17,681 nucleotides of DNA from Verrucomicrobiales bacterium (GTDB lineage: Bacteria > Verrucomicrobiota > Verrucomicrobiia > Verrucomicrobiales > DEV007): NCBI GenBank assembly GCA_007123695.1, contig SLGN01000397.1, positions 1-17,681 on the forward strand, written 5' to 3'. Made by a program: the position numbers and the translations under genes. The notes beneath the pieces are model-generated. The model had not been told where the DNA came from, searched no databases, and was given only the letters and a program-made list of their open reading frames with translations. Shown here piece after piece: positions 1-7,801 of this stretch. Every line of letters starts with the position of its first letter. The stretch's first letter is position 1.

Positions 1-2
1 CG

Positions 3-92
3 GCGGAGAAGAAAGAGACAGTGGAACAAAAGAAGACGAAGAAAACGGAGCCCGACAAGAAAGCCGACCCTGTTGCCCCGGAGAGCGAATAG
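3..92 (+). CDS. C-terminal tail of an upstream gene (partial)
   Basis: Reading from position 3 gives an open frame of 29 codons ending in TAG at 90-92. The peptide is almost entirely Lys, Glu, Asp, Thr and Pro (it includes EKKETVEQKK and ends in PVAPESE). This is a disordered, highly charged tail, and its start lies outside the window. The function cannot be told from this piece. The frame was chosen because the other two forward frames give Arg-rich or Cys-containing low-quality peptides. The stop lies 68 nt before the ATG of the next gene on the same strand, so the two could be co-transcribed. Confidence 0.5.
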   Translation, partial: AEKKETVEQKKTKKTEPDKKADPVAPESE

Positions 93-140
93 GGTTGGGT
101 CTCGGAGCCAACAGGGTCGAGTCGCAGAGCCGACAGGGTC
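66..140. repeat. short inverted and tandem repeats before the DUF1549/DUF1553 gene
   Basis: GACCCTGTTG at 66-75 is the exact reverse complement of CAACAGGGTC at 109-118, giving 10-bp arms separated by 33 nt. The right arm lies in GAGCCAACAGGGTC (105-118), which recurs with one change as GAGCCGACAGGGTC (127-140), a 22-nt period. The block spans the end of the upstream gene and the leader of the next. It could be a hairpin or regulatory site, and no T-run follows. Confidence 0.5.
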
Positions 141-160
141 AATTCGAACGCAGCAGACGG

Positions 161-2470
161 ATGAACAAAAACTCACAGGAAACCACCGGACGGTCGCCGG
201 GTGCCCCGCGCCTCCGGTCCATGCCGCGTCCCTCCCTCTCGCCGGCAACCGCGTCCATCTTCGGGCGGACTCCGGCCTGCCTTGTCGCAGGACTCGCCTT
301 TGTTGTCCTCCTCCCCCTCGCCCCCGCCGTCCGGGCCGAAGCCGCGAGCATCTCCTTCGAGAACGACGTGCTCCCCATCCTCACCCGGGCCGGATGCATG
401 GCCGGAAGCTGCCATGCGAAATCCGAAGGGCAGAACGGCTTCGCCCTCTCCATCTTCTCCTACGACCCCGACGCCGACTACCGCGAGATCGTCCACGACG
501 CGCGCGGCCGCCGCATTTTCCCCGCCGCCCCCGATCACTCCCTGCTGCTGCTCAAGGCCACCAACCAGATCCCCCACGAGGGCGACAAGCGCTTCGAGAA
601 GGATTCCGAATTCTACCAAGTCATCCGCCAGTGGATCGCCGAGGGCGCGCCGCGCCGGCTCGAGAACGAGCTCGAGCCCGCCGGCATCACCATCGATCCG
701 CCCGAAGCCGTCTTCCAAAAAGGCGAAAGCCGCTCCCTCAAGGTCGTCCTCACCTTCAGCGACGGCAGCACGCGCGACGTCACCCACCTCTCCGAATACA
801 GCTCCAACGACAACGCCTTCGCCCAGGTCGACCACGACGGCAAGGTCACCGCCGGCAAGGTCCCCGGCGAGAACAGCATCGTCGTGCGCTACGTCGACCA
901 GATCGCGGCGATGCGTCTCGTCATCCCCCCCGACACCGTCCTGCCCTCCGAGCGCTACGCCGACCTGCCGCGCAACAACCGTATCGACGAGCTCGCCTAC
1001 GCCCGCTTCGAAGAGCTGGGCCTCTTTCCCTCCGACCCGTGCCGCGACGACGAATTCCTCCGCCGCGCCACCCTCGACGTGCTCGGCCGCCTCCCCAGCC
1101 TCGAGGAGACCCGCGCCTTCCTCGCCGACGAATCCCCCGACCGCCGCGCCAAGCTCGTCGACCGCCTCCTCGGTCCGGAGAACCGGTTCGACTACGCCGA
1201 CTTCTGGGCGGTGAAATGGGGCGACCTGCTGCGCCCCAACACCCAGCGCGTCGGGGTCAAACCGGTCTACCTCTTCGACCAGTGGATCCGCGAAAAATTC
1301 CGCGACAACACCCCGTGGGACGCCTTCGTCGCCGAGCTGCTCACCGCATCCGGCAGCTCCCACGAATACGGCCCCGTCGCCATGATCCGCGACAAGCGCG
1401 AACCCGACGAAATGTCCGAATTCGTCTCGCAGCTCTTCCTCGGGGTGCGGCTCAACTGCGCCAAGTGCCACCACCACCCCTCCGAACGCTGGAGCCAGGA
1501 CGACTACTACTCCATGGCCGCCTTCTTCGGCTCGATGAAACGAAAGGGCCAGGGCATCTCCGCCCCCATCTCGGGCGAGCCCGAGTTCTGGTGGTTCGAG
1601 CCGGGCGGCACGGTCAAGCATCCCGTGAGCGAGGCCGTGATGGTGCCGCGTCCGCCCGGAGGCGAACCCTTTGACTCCATCGACCCCGCCGCCGACCCGC
1701 GCCGCGTCTTCGTCGACTGGCTCGTTGCAAAGGACAATCCGCACTTTTCCCAGGCCATGGTCAACCGGATCTGGGCCGAGATGTTCGGCAAGGGCCTCGT
1801 CGATCCCGTCGACGATTTCCGCGAGTCGAATCCCCCCGCCAACGCCCCCCTGCTCGAATGGCTCGCCGAGGACTTCGTCGCGAACGGCTTCGACCAGAAG
1901 CACACCCTGCGCACCATCCTCAACAGCCGCCTCTACCAGCAGAGTTCCGAGCCCAACGAATACAACGTCGGCGACAACCGCAACTTCTCGCGCAGCTACC
2001 GTCGCCGCCTTCCCGGCGAGGTCCTGCTCGACTCCATCTCCGAGATCACCGGCCAGCCCGAAATCCTGCGCGGACTGCCCGCCGACTCGCGGGCCATGCG
2101 CCAGTGGAACCACCTCCTCCCCAGCGACTTCCTCGACGCCTTCGGCCGGCCCGACTCCAGCGCGGCGCCGCCCTGCGAACGCGAGACCGGCGGCAGCGTG
2201 GTGCAGGCCCTGCACCTGATGAACTCCGACAGCCTCCAGAAAAAGCTTTCCGCCAAGAGTCCCTGGATCGACGCCCTCCTCGCCCAGCCCGCCCCAAAGG
2301 CCGTCGAGGAAGTCTACCTGCGCCTCTTCTCCCGCCCCCCGCAGAAAGCCGAGAAAGCCACCGCCCTCGCCCACCTCGAATCCGGCGAAGAGGATGCCGA
2401 CCGCCGGCCCTTGCTCGAGGACCTGCTCTGGTCGCTCCTGAACTCCGCCGAGTTCGTGCTGAACCATTAG
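161..2470 (+). CDS. secreted PSCyt1-like / DUF1549 / DUF1553 protein
   Basis: The product is 769 residues. A signal peptide is visible: a hydrophobic core at about residues 39-56 ending in AVRA, with likely cleavage before EAA. A cytochrome-like region of the PSCyt1 type follows, with the variant heme motif CMAGSCH (C79, C84, H85). Next come a bacterial Ig-like segment (about 175-258), DUF1549 (about 274-458) containing the classical heme motif CAKCH (C433, C436, H437), and DUF1553 (about 518-763). These architectures are abundant in Planctomycetes and Verrucomicrobia, where they act outside the cytoplasm; their biochemical role is poorly known. They are usually paired with a DUF1501 gene, and none is present downstream. 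The ATG at 161 is preferred because it precedes the signal peptide. Alternatives are TTG at 95 and ATG at 221. The family assignment is firm; the function is open. Confidence 0.93.
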   Translation: MNKNSQETTGRSPGAPRLRSMPRPSLSPATASIFGRTPACLVAGLAFVVLLPLAPAVRAEAASISFENDVLPILTRAGCMAGSCHAKSEGQNGFALSIFSYDPDADYREIVHDARGRRIFPAAPDHSLLLLKATNQIPHEGDKRFEKDSEFYQVIRQWIAEGAPRRLENELEPAGITIDPPEAVFQKGESRSLKVVLTFSDGSTRDVTHLSEYSSNDNAFAQVDHDGKVTAGKVPGENSIVVRYVDQIAAMRLVIPPDTVLPSERYADLPRNNRIDELAYARFEELGLFPSDPCRDDEFLRRATLDVLGRLPSLEETRAFLADESPDRRAKLVDRLLGPENRFDYADFWAVKWGDLLRPNTQRVGVKPVYLFDQWIREKFRDNTPWDAFVAELLTASGSSHEYGPVAMIRDKREPDEMSEFVSQLFLGVRLNCAKCHHHPSERWSQDDYYSMAAFFGSMKRKGQGISAPISGEPEFWWFEPGGTVKHPVSEAVMVPRPPGGEPFDSIDPAADPRRVFVDWLVAKDNPHFSQAMVNRIWAEMFGKGLVDPVDDFRESNPPANAPLLEWLAEDFVANGFDQKHTLRTILNSRLYQQSSEPNEYNVGDNRNFSRSYRRRLPGEVLLDSISEITGQPEILRGLPADSRAMRQWNHLLPSDFLDAFGRPDSSAAPPCERETGGSVVQALHLMNSDSLQKKLSAKSPWIDALLAQPAPKAVEEVYLRLFSRPPQKAEKATALAHLESGEEDADRRPLLEDLLWSLLNSAEFVLNH

Positions 2471-2486
2471 ATTTCGCCCGCGAAGC

Positions 2487-2501
2487 TTCGCCAACGGCGA
2501 A
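2487..2501 (+). other. small hairpin after the DUF1549/DUF1553 gene
   Basis: TTCGCC at 2487-2492 and GGCGAA at 2496-2501 form a perfect 6-bp stem with loop AAC, starting 16 nt after the stop codon. It overlaps the 12-bp palindrome GCGAAGCTTCGC (2480-2491). No T-run follows, so it could slow or protect the 3' end rather than act as an intrinsic terminator. Confidence 0.3.
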
Positions 2502-2608
2502 CAGAAATCCTTCGGCGGGACCCGAACACCCTAGATTCCCTGGGCAGCAAAGTTTACTTCGGACGACTACCGGCCCGGTCACCGAGACTGGCACAATGGG
2601 TGCGCACG

Positions 2609-2630
2609 CTTCGGCTTACCGAAGACTTTT
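2609..2630 (+). terminator. candidate intrinsic terminator
   Basis: CTTCGG (2609-2614), loop CTTA, CCGAAG (2619-2624) make a perfect 6-bp stem, followed by ACTTTT. A second T-run lies at 2642-2646. It sits 139 nt after the DUF1549/DUF1553 stop and 95 nt before the next start, in a stretch with no gene (2471-2718), which fits termination of the upstream transcript. The stem is short. Confidence 0.4.
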
Positions 2631-2718
2631 ACCCGGCTAGCTTTTTCCGATTCAAGCGCCCTGCGGGACCAAGTTTCGCCATATCGCAAAGTTGCTCCAT
2701 CTCGATCACGTTTTTCCA

Positions 2719-3195
2719 ATGAATCAGAATCCCGAGGACGAGGTCATCCATCTCGACGGGGTCCGCTTCTACCTCGCGCCCGACCGGCTTCTCGCGCTGG
2801 AGCGTCCCGTCCTCGAGGGAGAACCCCTGCGCATCGCCCTGTTTCCCAAGCTGGAGATTTCGGCGCGGTCCTTCCGCGACGTCGAGGTGGGGTGGGAATG
2901 GCTCCAGGCGCAGGTGGCCGAGGCCTTCCGGGGCTTTCTGACCAAGATCGCCGCCTCGCCCGAGGCGGCCGCCCTGCGCGGCCAGTCCCACGACGTCGCC
3001 TCGGTCGTGCCCAGCTACTACCTCACCTGCGAGGCCACCTACTACTGGGCCGTCGCAAGACCCGGGGGAAGCCCGGCCGAGACCTCGCTGCGGCGGGGCA
3101 ACGACATCCGCCGGCTCCCCGCCGGACCCTACGAGTACCTCGAGCTCCTCGTGCCCTTTTCCTACAGCCTCGTCGCCTGCCTGCCCAAGGGGTGA
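2719..3195 (+). CDS. hypothetical protein, 158 residues
   Basis: I do not recognise this family. The frame has strong G/C third-position bias and a mixed, globular composition, so it is probably real. There is no signal peptide or membrane segment. It begins MNQNPEDEVIHLDGVRFYLA, has an aromatic-rich stretch in the middle (SYYLTCEATYYWAVA) and another near the end (YEYLELLVPFSYSL). The ATG at 2719 is preferred over the in-frame TTG at 2692 as the first conventional start; neither has a Shine-Dalgarno sequence. It stands alone on the + strand, after a candidate terminator and converging on the sigma-factor gene, whose stop is only 21 nt away. The context therefore gives no functional clue. Confidence 0.7.
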   Translation: MNQNPEDEVIHLDGVRFYLAPDRLLALERPVLEGEPLRIALFPKLEISARSFRDVEVGWEWLQAQVAEAFRGFLTKIAASPEAAALRGQSHDVASVVPSYYLTCEATYYWAVARPGGSPAETSLRRGNDIRRLPAGPYEYLELLVPFSYSLVACLPKG

Positions 3196-3216
3196 GCGGG
3201 CCGCCCTGACCTGGCT

Positions 3217-3870
3217 TCAGGCAAACTCCCGCTTGAGCTTTTCGATCTCGTCCTTGACGAGGGCGCCGACGCGGTGCTTGGCGAGGTAGACCTGCGACTG
3301 GCTGACGCCGAGTTCCTCGCGAACTTTGGCGACATCCCATTCCTTCACGACGTAGGCGTGGAAGATCTGGTACTGCTTCGGCGAGACGAGCTTCTTGACG
3401 CGGGCCATGGCGACTTCGGCGAGGTTGGCTCTCCACTCGTTCTCCCAGACGCGGTCGAGAATCTCGGCGCCGTCGGCGCCTTCGAGGCGGTCGATCATCG
3501 CGGTGCGCCGCGCGTCGTCGTCGGAGGCGCCCGCCCCGGGTCCGGGGGCGGCGGGGTTGCGCTGCTTCTGGCGGAACTGGTCGGCGATGCGCCAGCGCGT
3601 CAGGTTCATCAGCCAAGTCTTGAAGGAGCCCTTGGCCGGATCGTAGGCCTGGCCCTTGCGCCATTGCTTGGCGACGGCGATGACAGTCTCCTGGACGGCG
3701 TCGAAGGCCTCCTCGCGGGAGAGGCCGGCCTTGACCGAGGCGCTGTAGATAAGCCGCCAGTAGGTCTGGTAGAATTCGTCCCAGGTGCGCTGGTCCTCCC
3801 AGTCGGCGAGCTTCTCGATGAGGCTGCGCCGGGTGCGGGCAAACTGCTCCTTGTCTTCGGGACGGTCCAT
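3217..3870 (-). CDS. sigma-70 family (ECF-like) RNA polymerase sigma factor
   Basis: The 217-residue protein has the two-domain layout of small group-4 sigma factors. A sigma-2 region spans about residues 25-103, with WDEFYQTYWRLIYSASVKAG, DAVQETVIAVAKQW and GSFKTWLMNLTRWRIADQFR (regions 2.1 to 2.4). A linker rich in Pro, Gly and Asp (105-120) leads to a sigma-4 helix-turn-helix at about 160-205 (DVAKVREELGVSQSQVYLAKHR). It should direct RNA polymerase to a specific promoter set. No anti-sigma gene is adjacent, so control may be transcriptional or act through its N-terminus. It lies 58 nt downstream of rng on the same strand and may be the last gene of that transcript. A GAGG ribosome site (3879-3882) sits 8 nt before the ATG, one of the better ones here. 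Confidence 0.9.
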   Translation of the reverse strand: MDRPEDKEQFARTRRSLIEKLADWEDQRTWDEFYQTYWRLIYSASVKAGLSREEAFDAVQETVIAVAKQWRKGQAYDPAKGSFKTWLMNLTRWRIADQFRQKQRNPAAPGPGAGASDDDARRTAMIDRLEGADGAEILDRVWENEWRANLAEVAMARVKKLVSPKQYQIFHAYVVKEWDVAKVREELGVSQSQVYLAKHRVGALVKDEIEKLKREFA

Positions 3871-3878
3871 GGGCGGAG

Positions 3879-3882
3879 CCTC
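3879..3882 (-). promoter_or_regulatory. ribosome binding site of the sigma-factor gene
   Basis: On the minus strand GAGG precedes the ATG at 3870-3868 with an 8-nt spacer. It supports this start for the sigma factor and stands out because most genes in the window have no recognisable Shine-Dalgarno sequence. Confidence 0.5.
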
Positions 3883-3928
3883 GATGCGGAATGCGGAATG
3901 TGGATTTCGAAAGGCCGGGAGCGGCCCC

Positions 3929-5551
3929 TTACTCGCGGATTTCCTTCTGTGTCTTGGCGTCGGCGACGACGACCTGCTCGCGGTGGTAGGTGGCGTCGCT
4001 GCGGAAGGTGAGGCGGGCGTTGTGACGGCGCTCGAGTTCGACGAAGAGCTCGCCGTCGTGGGTGCGGAGCCGCTCCATGATGTCGGGGTTGATGATGACG
4101 AGAAGCTCGCGCCCGGGGGTCTCGGCCTTGCTCAGTAGTGAGTTGAGACGGCGCTGGAGCTCGACGCTCATGGACTCGGCGCTCTTGACCCGGCCCCGGC
4201 CCTGGCAGTAGGGGCAGGGCTCGTTCATGGTGATGTTGAGGCTCTCCTTGAGGCGCTGCCGGGTCATCTCCATGAGACCGAGGGCGGAAATCTGGAGGAT
4301 CTGGGTCTTGGCCTTGTCGTGCTTGAGCCGCTCCTTCATCGCCTTGTAGACGGCCATCCGGTCGCGGCGGGACTTCATGTCGATGAAGTCGATGACGAGG
4401 AGACCGCCGATGTTGCGCAACCGGACCTGGCGGGCAACCTCCTCGGCCGCCTCGATGTTGGTCTGGAGGATCATCTTGTCCTGGTTCTTGGCGCGGCCGG
4501 TGTTGACGTCGATGGCGATGAGGGCCTCGGTCTCGTCGATGACGATGTAGCCGCCGCTGGGCAGCCAGACCTGGCGGTAGAAGGCGTCGTCGATCTGGCG
4601 CTGGATGCCGAGACGCTCGAAGATGGGGACGTTGGTCTGGAAGTGCTGGATGCGCTTGCGCGAACGGCGCGAAATCACGCCGACGAGGTCCTTCATGCGC
4701 TCGGCGGAGGCAGCGTCGTCGCAGAGCACCTCGTCGATCTCGTCGGTGAGGACGTCGCGCACGGTCCGCTCGATGAGGTCGGGTTCTTCGAAGACGCAGG
4801 CGGGGGCCTTGCGCGTGGCGGCCTTTTCCTCGATCTCCTTCCACTGGTCGACGAGGATGGCGAGGTCGCGGACGAAGTAGCGGACCTTCTGTCCGCTGGA
4901 CACGGTGCGCAGGATGACGCCCATCTTCTCGGGGATGGTGAGCTTCTCGCCCATGATCTTGCGGAGCCGCGCCCGCTCCTTGGGGTCCTCGATCTTGCGG
5001 GAGATGCCGAGCTGGTCGTTGCGGGGCATCAGGACCATATAGCGGCCGGGCAGCGAGATATTGGTGGTGACGCGGGGGCCTTTGGTCCCGATGGGGCCCT
5101 TGGTCACCTGCACGAGGACTTCGGAGCCGACGGGATAGAGGTCGGGAATGTCCTTGGACTGGATGCGCTTCTTGCCGCCCTTGCCACCTTTGCCGCGGCC
5201 GCGGCCGCCGCCACCCTCATCGGCTTTCTCGCCCTTTCGTCCGCCGCGCTGGATCTCCTCGAGTCCGGAGTCGAGGGCTTCGGGAATGGCGTCCCAGAAG
5301 TGGAGGAAGGCGTTCTTCTCCAGGCCGATGTCGACGAACATGGCGCTGAGGCCGGGCTCGATGTTGCGCACGATGCCCTTGAAGATGGAGCCGACGATGT
5401 TCTCGTCGTTCTTGCGCTCGACGGTGTACTCCTCGAGCGATCCGTTCTCGAGCAGGGCTACGCGGGTCTCGAGCTTTTCGCAGTTGACGACGATTTTGGT
5501 TCCTTCATTGAGCTTCTTCGATCCGAAGAGCTTGCGGATTCTGGCGAACAT
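3929..5551 (-). CDS. rng: ribonuclease G/E family endoribonuclease
   Basis: This 540-residue protein is an Rne/Rng-type single-strand endoribonuclease for rRNA maturation and mRNA turnover in the cytoplasm. An S1-like RNA-binding region (about 45-165) begins VGSIFKGIVRNIEPGLSAMFVDIG. It is interrupted at about 102-129 by a Gly/Arg/Lys-rich insertion. The catalytic core carries IDVNTG (D348) and IDFIDM (D391). Their spacing of 43 residues equals that of the metal-binding Asp pair in E. coli RNase E (D303/D346). The zinc-link CPYC (C446, C449) follows. The length matches RNase G-type proteins without the long RNase E scaffold tail. It lies 87 nt downstream of mrdA on the same strand; rng next to mre genes is also seen in other bacteria. 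No clear Shine-Dalgarno sequence precedes the ATG. Confidence 0.95.
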   Translation of the reverse strand: MFARIRKLFGSKKLNEGTKIVVNCEKLETRVALLENGSLEEYTVERKNDENIVGSIFKGIVRNIEPGLSAMFVDIGLEKNAFLHFWDAIPEALDSGLEEIQRGGRKGEKADEGGGGRGRGKGGKGGKKRIQSKDIPDLYPVGSEVLVQVTKGPIGTKGPRVTTNISLPGRYMVLMPRNDQLGISRKIEDPKERARLRKIMGEKLTIPEKMGVILRTVSSGQKVRYFVRDLAILVDQWKEIEEKAATRKAPACVFEEPDLIERTVRDVLTDEIDEVLCDDAASAERMKDLVGVISRRSRKRIQHFQTNVPIFERLGIQRQIDDAFYRQVWLPSGGYIVIDETEALIAIDVNTGRAKNQDKMILQTNIEAAEEVARQVRLRNIGGLLVIDFIDMKSRRDRMAVYKAMKERLKHDKAKTQILQISALGLMEMTRQRLKESLNITMNEPCPYCQGRGRVKSAESMSVELQRRLNSLLSKAETPGRELLVIINPDIMERLRTHDGELFVELERRHNARLTFRSDATYHREQVVVADAKTQKEIRE

Positions 5552-5563
5552 GGTCTTGGAAAG

Positions 5564-5609
5564 GGATGGGGTGGATGGGGTTGGGAGGCGCCCCGTTTCC
5601 GGAGGCGCC
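5564..5609. repeat. short repeats in the mrdA-rng spacer
   Basis: GGATGGGGT is repeated in perfect tandem (5564-5572, 5573-5581). GGAGGCGCC occurs at 5584-5592 and 5601-5609. Each copy of the latter contains the palindrome GGCGCC, so the two can pair as a 6-bp stem in the rng leader. The 13-mer GGATGGGGTTGGG (5573-5585) also occurs at the 3' end of mreC (8386-8398). Confidence 0.4.
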
Positions 5610-5638
5610 GCGGTGTCGGGCGTTCCGGTCGGGTTGCT

Positions 5639-7801
5639 TCATCGGTTCTTCTTGAGCCACTGGAAGGGGCGGAATCGCGGACGCGACTCGGAATTGAGGC
5701 CACCGACCTGGCCGCGCCGGTCGGTCGTGTCCCGGATGGTGGGCTGGGCGAGCCCGCTCATGGGCCGGACATTGCGCTGCTGCAGCGAGGCGGGCACGAA
5801 GGCGGCGACGTCTACGGCGGAATCCGCCACATCGTCGGCGAAGGAGGCTACGTCGGCGCCGCCGAACTCCACCGAGACGATCTGGTCGGTGTGGCCGAGG
5901 GCCTCGGGCAGGGCGGCGACCTCGATCTCGGCGCCGCGCTTCAGGGCAGCGTGGTTGTCGATGATGTTCTTCGCAATGGGGGAGGCGGCGCCGCCGCCGG
6001 AATTGCCGTTCTCGACGAAGACGCAGACTGCGATCTCGGGCTCGTCGTAGGGGGCGAAGGAGATGAACCAGGCGTTGGTCGGCTGCCGGGGGTTGCCGGT
6101 CTGGGCGGTCCCGGTCTTCCCGGAGACGACGGTGAGGTCCGACCGGGCCCGCCCGGCGGTGCCGCCCCCTTCGTTGACGACGCGCCACATACCCCGCTTG
6201 ATCGTCTCGATCTGCCCGGCACCGATGCCCTCGCGGGTGAGGTCGGCCCGCAACACGGGGGGATCTTCCTTGACGATGGTGCCGTCGCGGTCGACGACCT
6301 TGCGGACAAGGCGGGGCTGGTAGACTTTGCCGCCGTTGGCCACGGTCGCCGTGACCGACGCCATCTGCAGGGGGGACGTCTCGAAGGCGCCCTGCCCGAT
6401 GGAGACGAGCGCGGTGAAGGCATCGCTCCAGAGAAGGCCCTGCATGCGCAGCCATTCGGGATTGGGCACGTTGCCGGGATTCTCGCCGGTGATCTCGATC
6501 CCGGTTTTGCGGCCGAGTCCCAGCAGGTTCGTCACCGTCTGGATGTTGCGGATGCCGGTGTGGTTGGCGTAGCGGTAGAAGAATCCGTTGCAGCTGACCT
6601 TGATGGCCGTGCTGAGATCGAGGGTGCCGTGGCCCGAGGACCAGCATTTCATGAACTTGTTGCCGTATTGGGCACCGCCGCCGCAGGGGAAGCTGCGGTC
6701 GCAGGTGTCGGAGAGGCACCCGGCGAGGGCGACGGGGATCTTGCCGGTGGAGCCGGGCGAGTAGGGGTTGACGGCGCGGCTGAACATCGGGCTGGTGGGA
6801 TCCTCGGTGTAGCGCTTCCAGTCATCAAGGCCGACCTCGGGAATGAAGACGTTGGGGTTGAAGGAGGGGACCGAGGCGATGGCGAGGACATCTCCGTTGC
6901 GCGGATCGATGGCCACGGCGGCGCCGCGGCCGATACGCCGGAGGCTTTGCTCGACGGCATACTGCAGCTTGGCGTCGATGGTGAGGAAGACGTCGTAGCC
7001 GGGCTCGGGCTCGGTGCGGCTGACCTCGCCGACGAAGCGGCCCTTCTCGTCCTTCTCGATGACGAGCTTGCCGGCCTTGCCCTGGAGGTAGTGGTCCATG
7101 GTACGCTCGACGCCCATCACGCCGTAGTCGTCGCCGACGTAGAAGTTGAAGTCGCGCTTGCGCTCTTCGGGCACCTTGTCGGGATCGGCAAGGCTCATGT
7201 AGCCGAGGATGTGGCAGGCGAGGGAGTCGTAGAGATAGCGGCGGCGCCCGCTGCGGGTCACGGTCACGCCGGGGATGCCGAGGTTGTTTTCGGCGAATCT
7301 GGCGAATTCCCGGAAGCTGAGGTCGCGCCGGTAGGTGAAGGGCACGACGCCGCGGTTGGAGCGGTAGTGGACGCGCATCGCGCTGGTGCTGTAGTCGGCG
7401 AGCAGCCCCAGCTCCTGAAGGCCGGGAAAGACGGTCGTCTCGACGACCTCGATGATGTCGGTCTCGGTCCGCTCCTCGCGTAGGCCGAAGCGGTCGAAGC
7501 GCTCCCACGTGTAGTTGGGGGTGCTGCGGTGGTCCTTGAGGTAGGCGGCGACAGCCTCGCGCAGGTCGAGCTGCAGCTCGTAGGTCGGGGTGCTGTCGAC
7601 GAGGGTCAGTCCGTTGCGGTCGCGGATCTCGCCGCGGATGCCGGGGATGCGCACGGACTCGAACTTGCTCCCGGGAACTCGGGCGGCCCAGGCGGCGTAC
7701 TCGACGACCTGGATGTGATGGAGCCGGTAGACGAGTACGCAGAATCCCCCCAGCACGAGGGCGGCGAGGAAGTAGAGCCGGAATCTATAGGGCGTCACCA
7801 T
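5639..7801 (-). CDS. mrdA: penicillin-binding protein 2 (peptidoglycan transpeptidase)
   Basis: This 720-residue class B penicillin-binding protein cross-links peptidoglycan during cell elongation together with the MreBCD machinery. It has an N-terminal membrane anchor (about 9-27) and a dimerisation/pedestal region starting at RGEIRDRNG (about 56-64). The transpeptidase domain has all three active-site motifs: STGK (S351 to K354), SCN (S403-N405) and KTG (562-564). Several cysteines lie near the active site (C362, C367, C373, C386, C404). The domain ends near 620 and is followed by an unusual extension of about 100 residues, first acidic and then basic. The ATG lies inside the last codons of mreD (17-nt overlap), which implies translational coupling. 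The usual partner rodA is not next to it; rng follows instead. Confidence 0.95.
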   Translation of the reverse strand: MVTPYRFRLYFLAALVLGGFCVLVYRLHHIQVVEYAAWAARVPGSKFESVRIPGIRGEIRDRNGLTLVDSTPTYELQLDLREAVAAYLKDHRSTPNYTWERFDRFGLREERTETDIIEVVETTVFPGLQELGLLADYSTSAMRVHYRSNRGVVPFTYRRDLSFREFARFAENNLGIPGVTVTRSGRRRYLYDSLACHILGYMSLADPDKVPEERKRDFNFYVGDDYGVMGVERTMDHYLQGKAGKLVIEKDEKGRFVGEVSRTEPEPGYDVFLTIDAKLQYAVEQSLRRIGRGAAVAIDPRNGDVLAIASVPSFNPNVFIPEVGLDDWKRYTEDPTSPMFSRAVNPYSPGSTGKIPVALAGCLSDTCDRSFPCGGGAQYGNKFMKCWSSGHGTLDLSTAIKVSCNGFFYRYANHTGIRNIQTVTNLLGLGRKTGIEITGENPGNVPNPEWLRMQGLLWSDAFTALVSIGQGAFETSPLQMASVTATVANGGKVYQPRLVRKVVDRDGTIVKEDPPVLRADLTREGIGAGQIETIKRGMWRVVNEGGGTAGRARSDLTVVSGKTGTAQTGNPRQPTNAWFISFAPYDEPEIAVCVFVENGNSGGGAASPIAKNIIDNHAALKRGAEIEVAALPEALGHTDQIVSVEFGGADVASFADDVADSAVDVAAFVPASLQQRNVRPMSGLAQPTIRDTTDRRGQVGGLNSESRPRFRPFQWLKKNR

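Noticed and set aside
173..2494. Long open frame on the minus strand across the DUF1549/DUF1553 gene
   Set aside because: It is the antisense shadow of a GC-rich gene: Gly/Val/Glu/Ala-rich with no domain, while the plus strand has signal peptide, heme motifs and known domains.
3205..3221. CCTGA...TCAGG as a terminator between the convergent 158-residue and sigma genes
   Set aside because: Only a 5-bp stem overlapping a stop codon, with no T-run.
4319..7483. Frame of about 1050 codons on the plus strand across rng and mrdA
   Set aside because: It spans two well-recognised minus-strand genes and the spacer between them. Its Asp/Gly/Val/Leu-rich composition is typical of antisense frames in high-GC DNA.
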